Assembly (NCBI GenBank): GCA_001818705.1
Contig: MHJM01000016.1
Coordinates: 235 to 5,426 of the forward strand
DNA: 5,192 bases
Reading direction: 5' to 3'
From: Candidatus Harrisonbacteria bacterium RIFCSPLOWO2_02_FULL_45_10c
Lineage (GTDB): Bacteria; Patescibacteriota; Minisyncoccia; UBA6257; 02-FULL-45-10c
Position numbers and translations under genes: made by a program. Position 1 is the first letter of the stretch; the number at the start of each line of letters is the position of its first letter. Below, piece by piece: positions 5,100 through 5,192 of this stretch. The notes under the pieces were generated by a model that was not told where the DNA came from, ran no database searches, and was given only the letters and a program-made list of their open reading frames with translations.

Positions 5100-5192
5100 A
5101 TGTTAATTCAGACTTGGGCAGATGTTTTGATTAGTTCATTGCAAAACTTGTGGGTACAAGTTCTTAACTGGTTACCATCCCTTATCGGCGCA
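5100..5192 (+). CDS. Start of a probable membrane protein, TM-helix/MscS-like (runs off right edge)
   Basis: Thirty-one codons are open from ATG 5100 to the window edge. TAA at 5097-5099 immediately precedes the ATG, so this is the first possible start. The product begins with a short amphipathic stretch and then LQNLWVQVLNWLPSLIGA, in which a W/L-rich segment leads into PSLIGA. That is the usual opening of proteins with the conserved TM-helix repeat (CmpX type) and of many small mechanosensitive channels, where a long hydrophobic helix follows at once. The rest lies outside the window, so the family is only suggested. No Shine-Dalgarno is visible. Confidence 0.55.
   Translation, partial: MLIQTWADVLISSLQNLWVQVLNWLPSLIGA

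Overview
The window is bacterial and compactly coded, with genes alternating between strands: a malate synthase fragment (-), a KimA-type potassium importer plus the 16S rRNA methyltransferase RsmE (+), a small cysteine-rich protein (-), an RMD1/DUF155-like tail-anchored protein (+), a tRNA-Ala (+), and the first 31 codons of a probable membrane protein (+). UGA acts as a stop (end of kimA), so the genetic code looks standard. Short intergenic gaps, promoters sitting almost on top of start codons, a tRNA without an encoded CCA and small tandem heptamer arrays would fit an uncultured candidate-phylum bacterium, perhaps of Patescibacteria type. That placement is inference with low confidence. 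A full-length-type malate synthase would be unusual for a strongly reduced genome.

Region 1-929: the 5' half of malate synthase A (aceB) runs off the left edge on the minus strand. It shares a 124-bp divergent control region with kimA. The aceB promoter has a consensus -35 and -10 and is followed by an AT-only hairpin and a good Shine-Dalgarno. The kimA promoter has a perfect -10 about ten bases before the ATG and no Shine-Dalgarno, so its message should be leaderless.

Region 930-3486: kimA and rsmE form a tight pair separated by one base. All the potassium-site residues I recall from Bacillus subtilis KimA are present at the same residue numbers. RsmE is complete and carries an in-frame five-unit heptamer repeat in a linker.

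Region 3478-3797: a hairpin terminator contains the stop codon of a 66-residue protein with a possible zinc site, convergent with rsmE. Its promoter -10 lies inside a 12-bp interrupted inverted repeat, which is a candidate operator.

Region 3798-5192: the RMD1/DUF155-like gene is probably also leaderless. It is followed by a second heptamer array that ends two bases before tRNA-Ala(CGC). A palindrome-rich spacer then leads to the start of a probable membrane protein resembling TM-helix/MscS-type channels.

The genes do not form one obvious pathway. Potassium import and a possible mechanosensitive-type channel hint at osmotic homeostasis, while malate synthase belongs to the glyoxylate shunt. 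No new defence or mobile system is visible. The most unusual signals are the heptamer arrays, the leaderless promoters and the uncharacterised divergent gene pair at 3494-4835.
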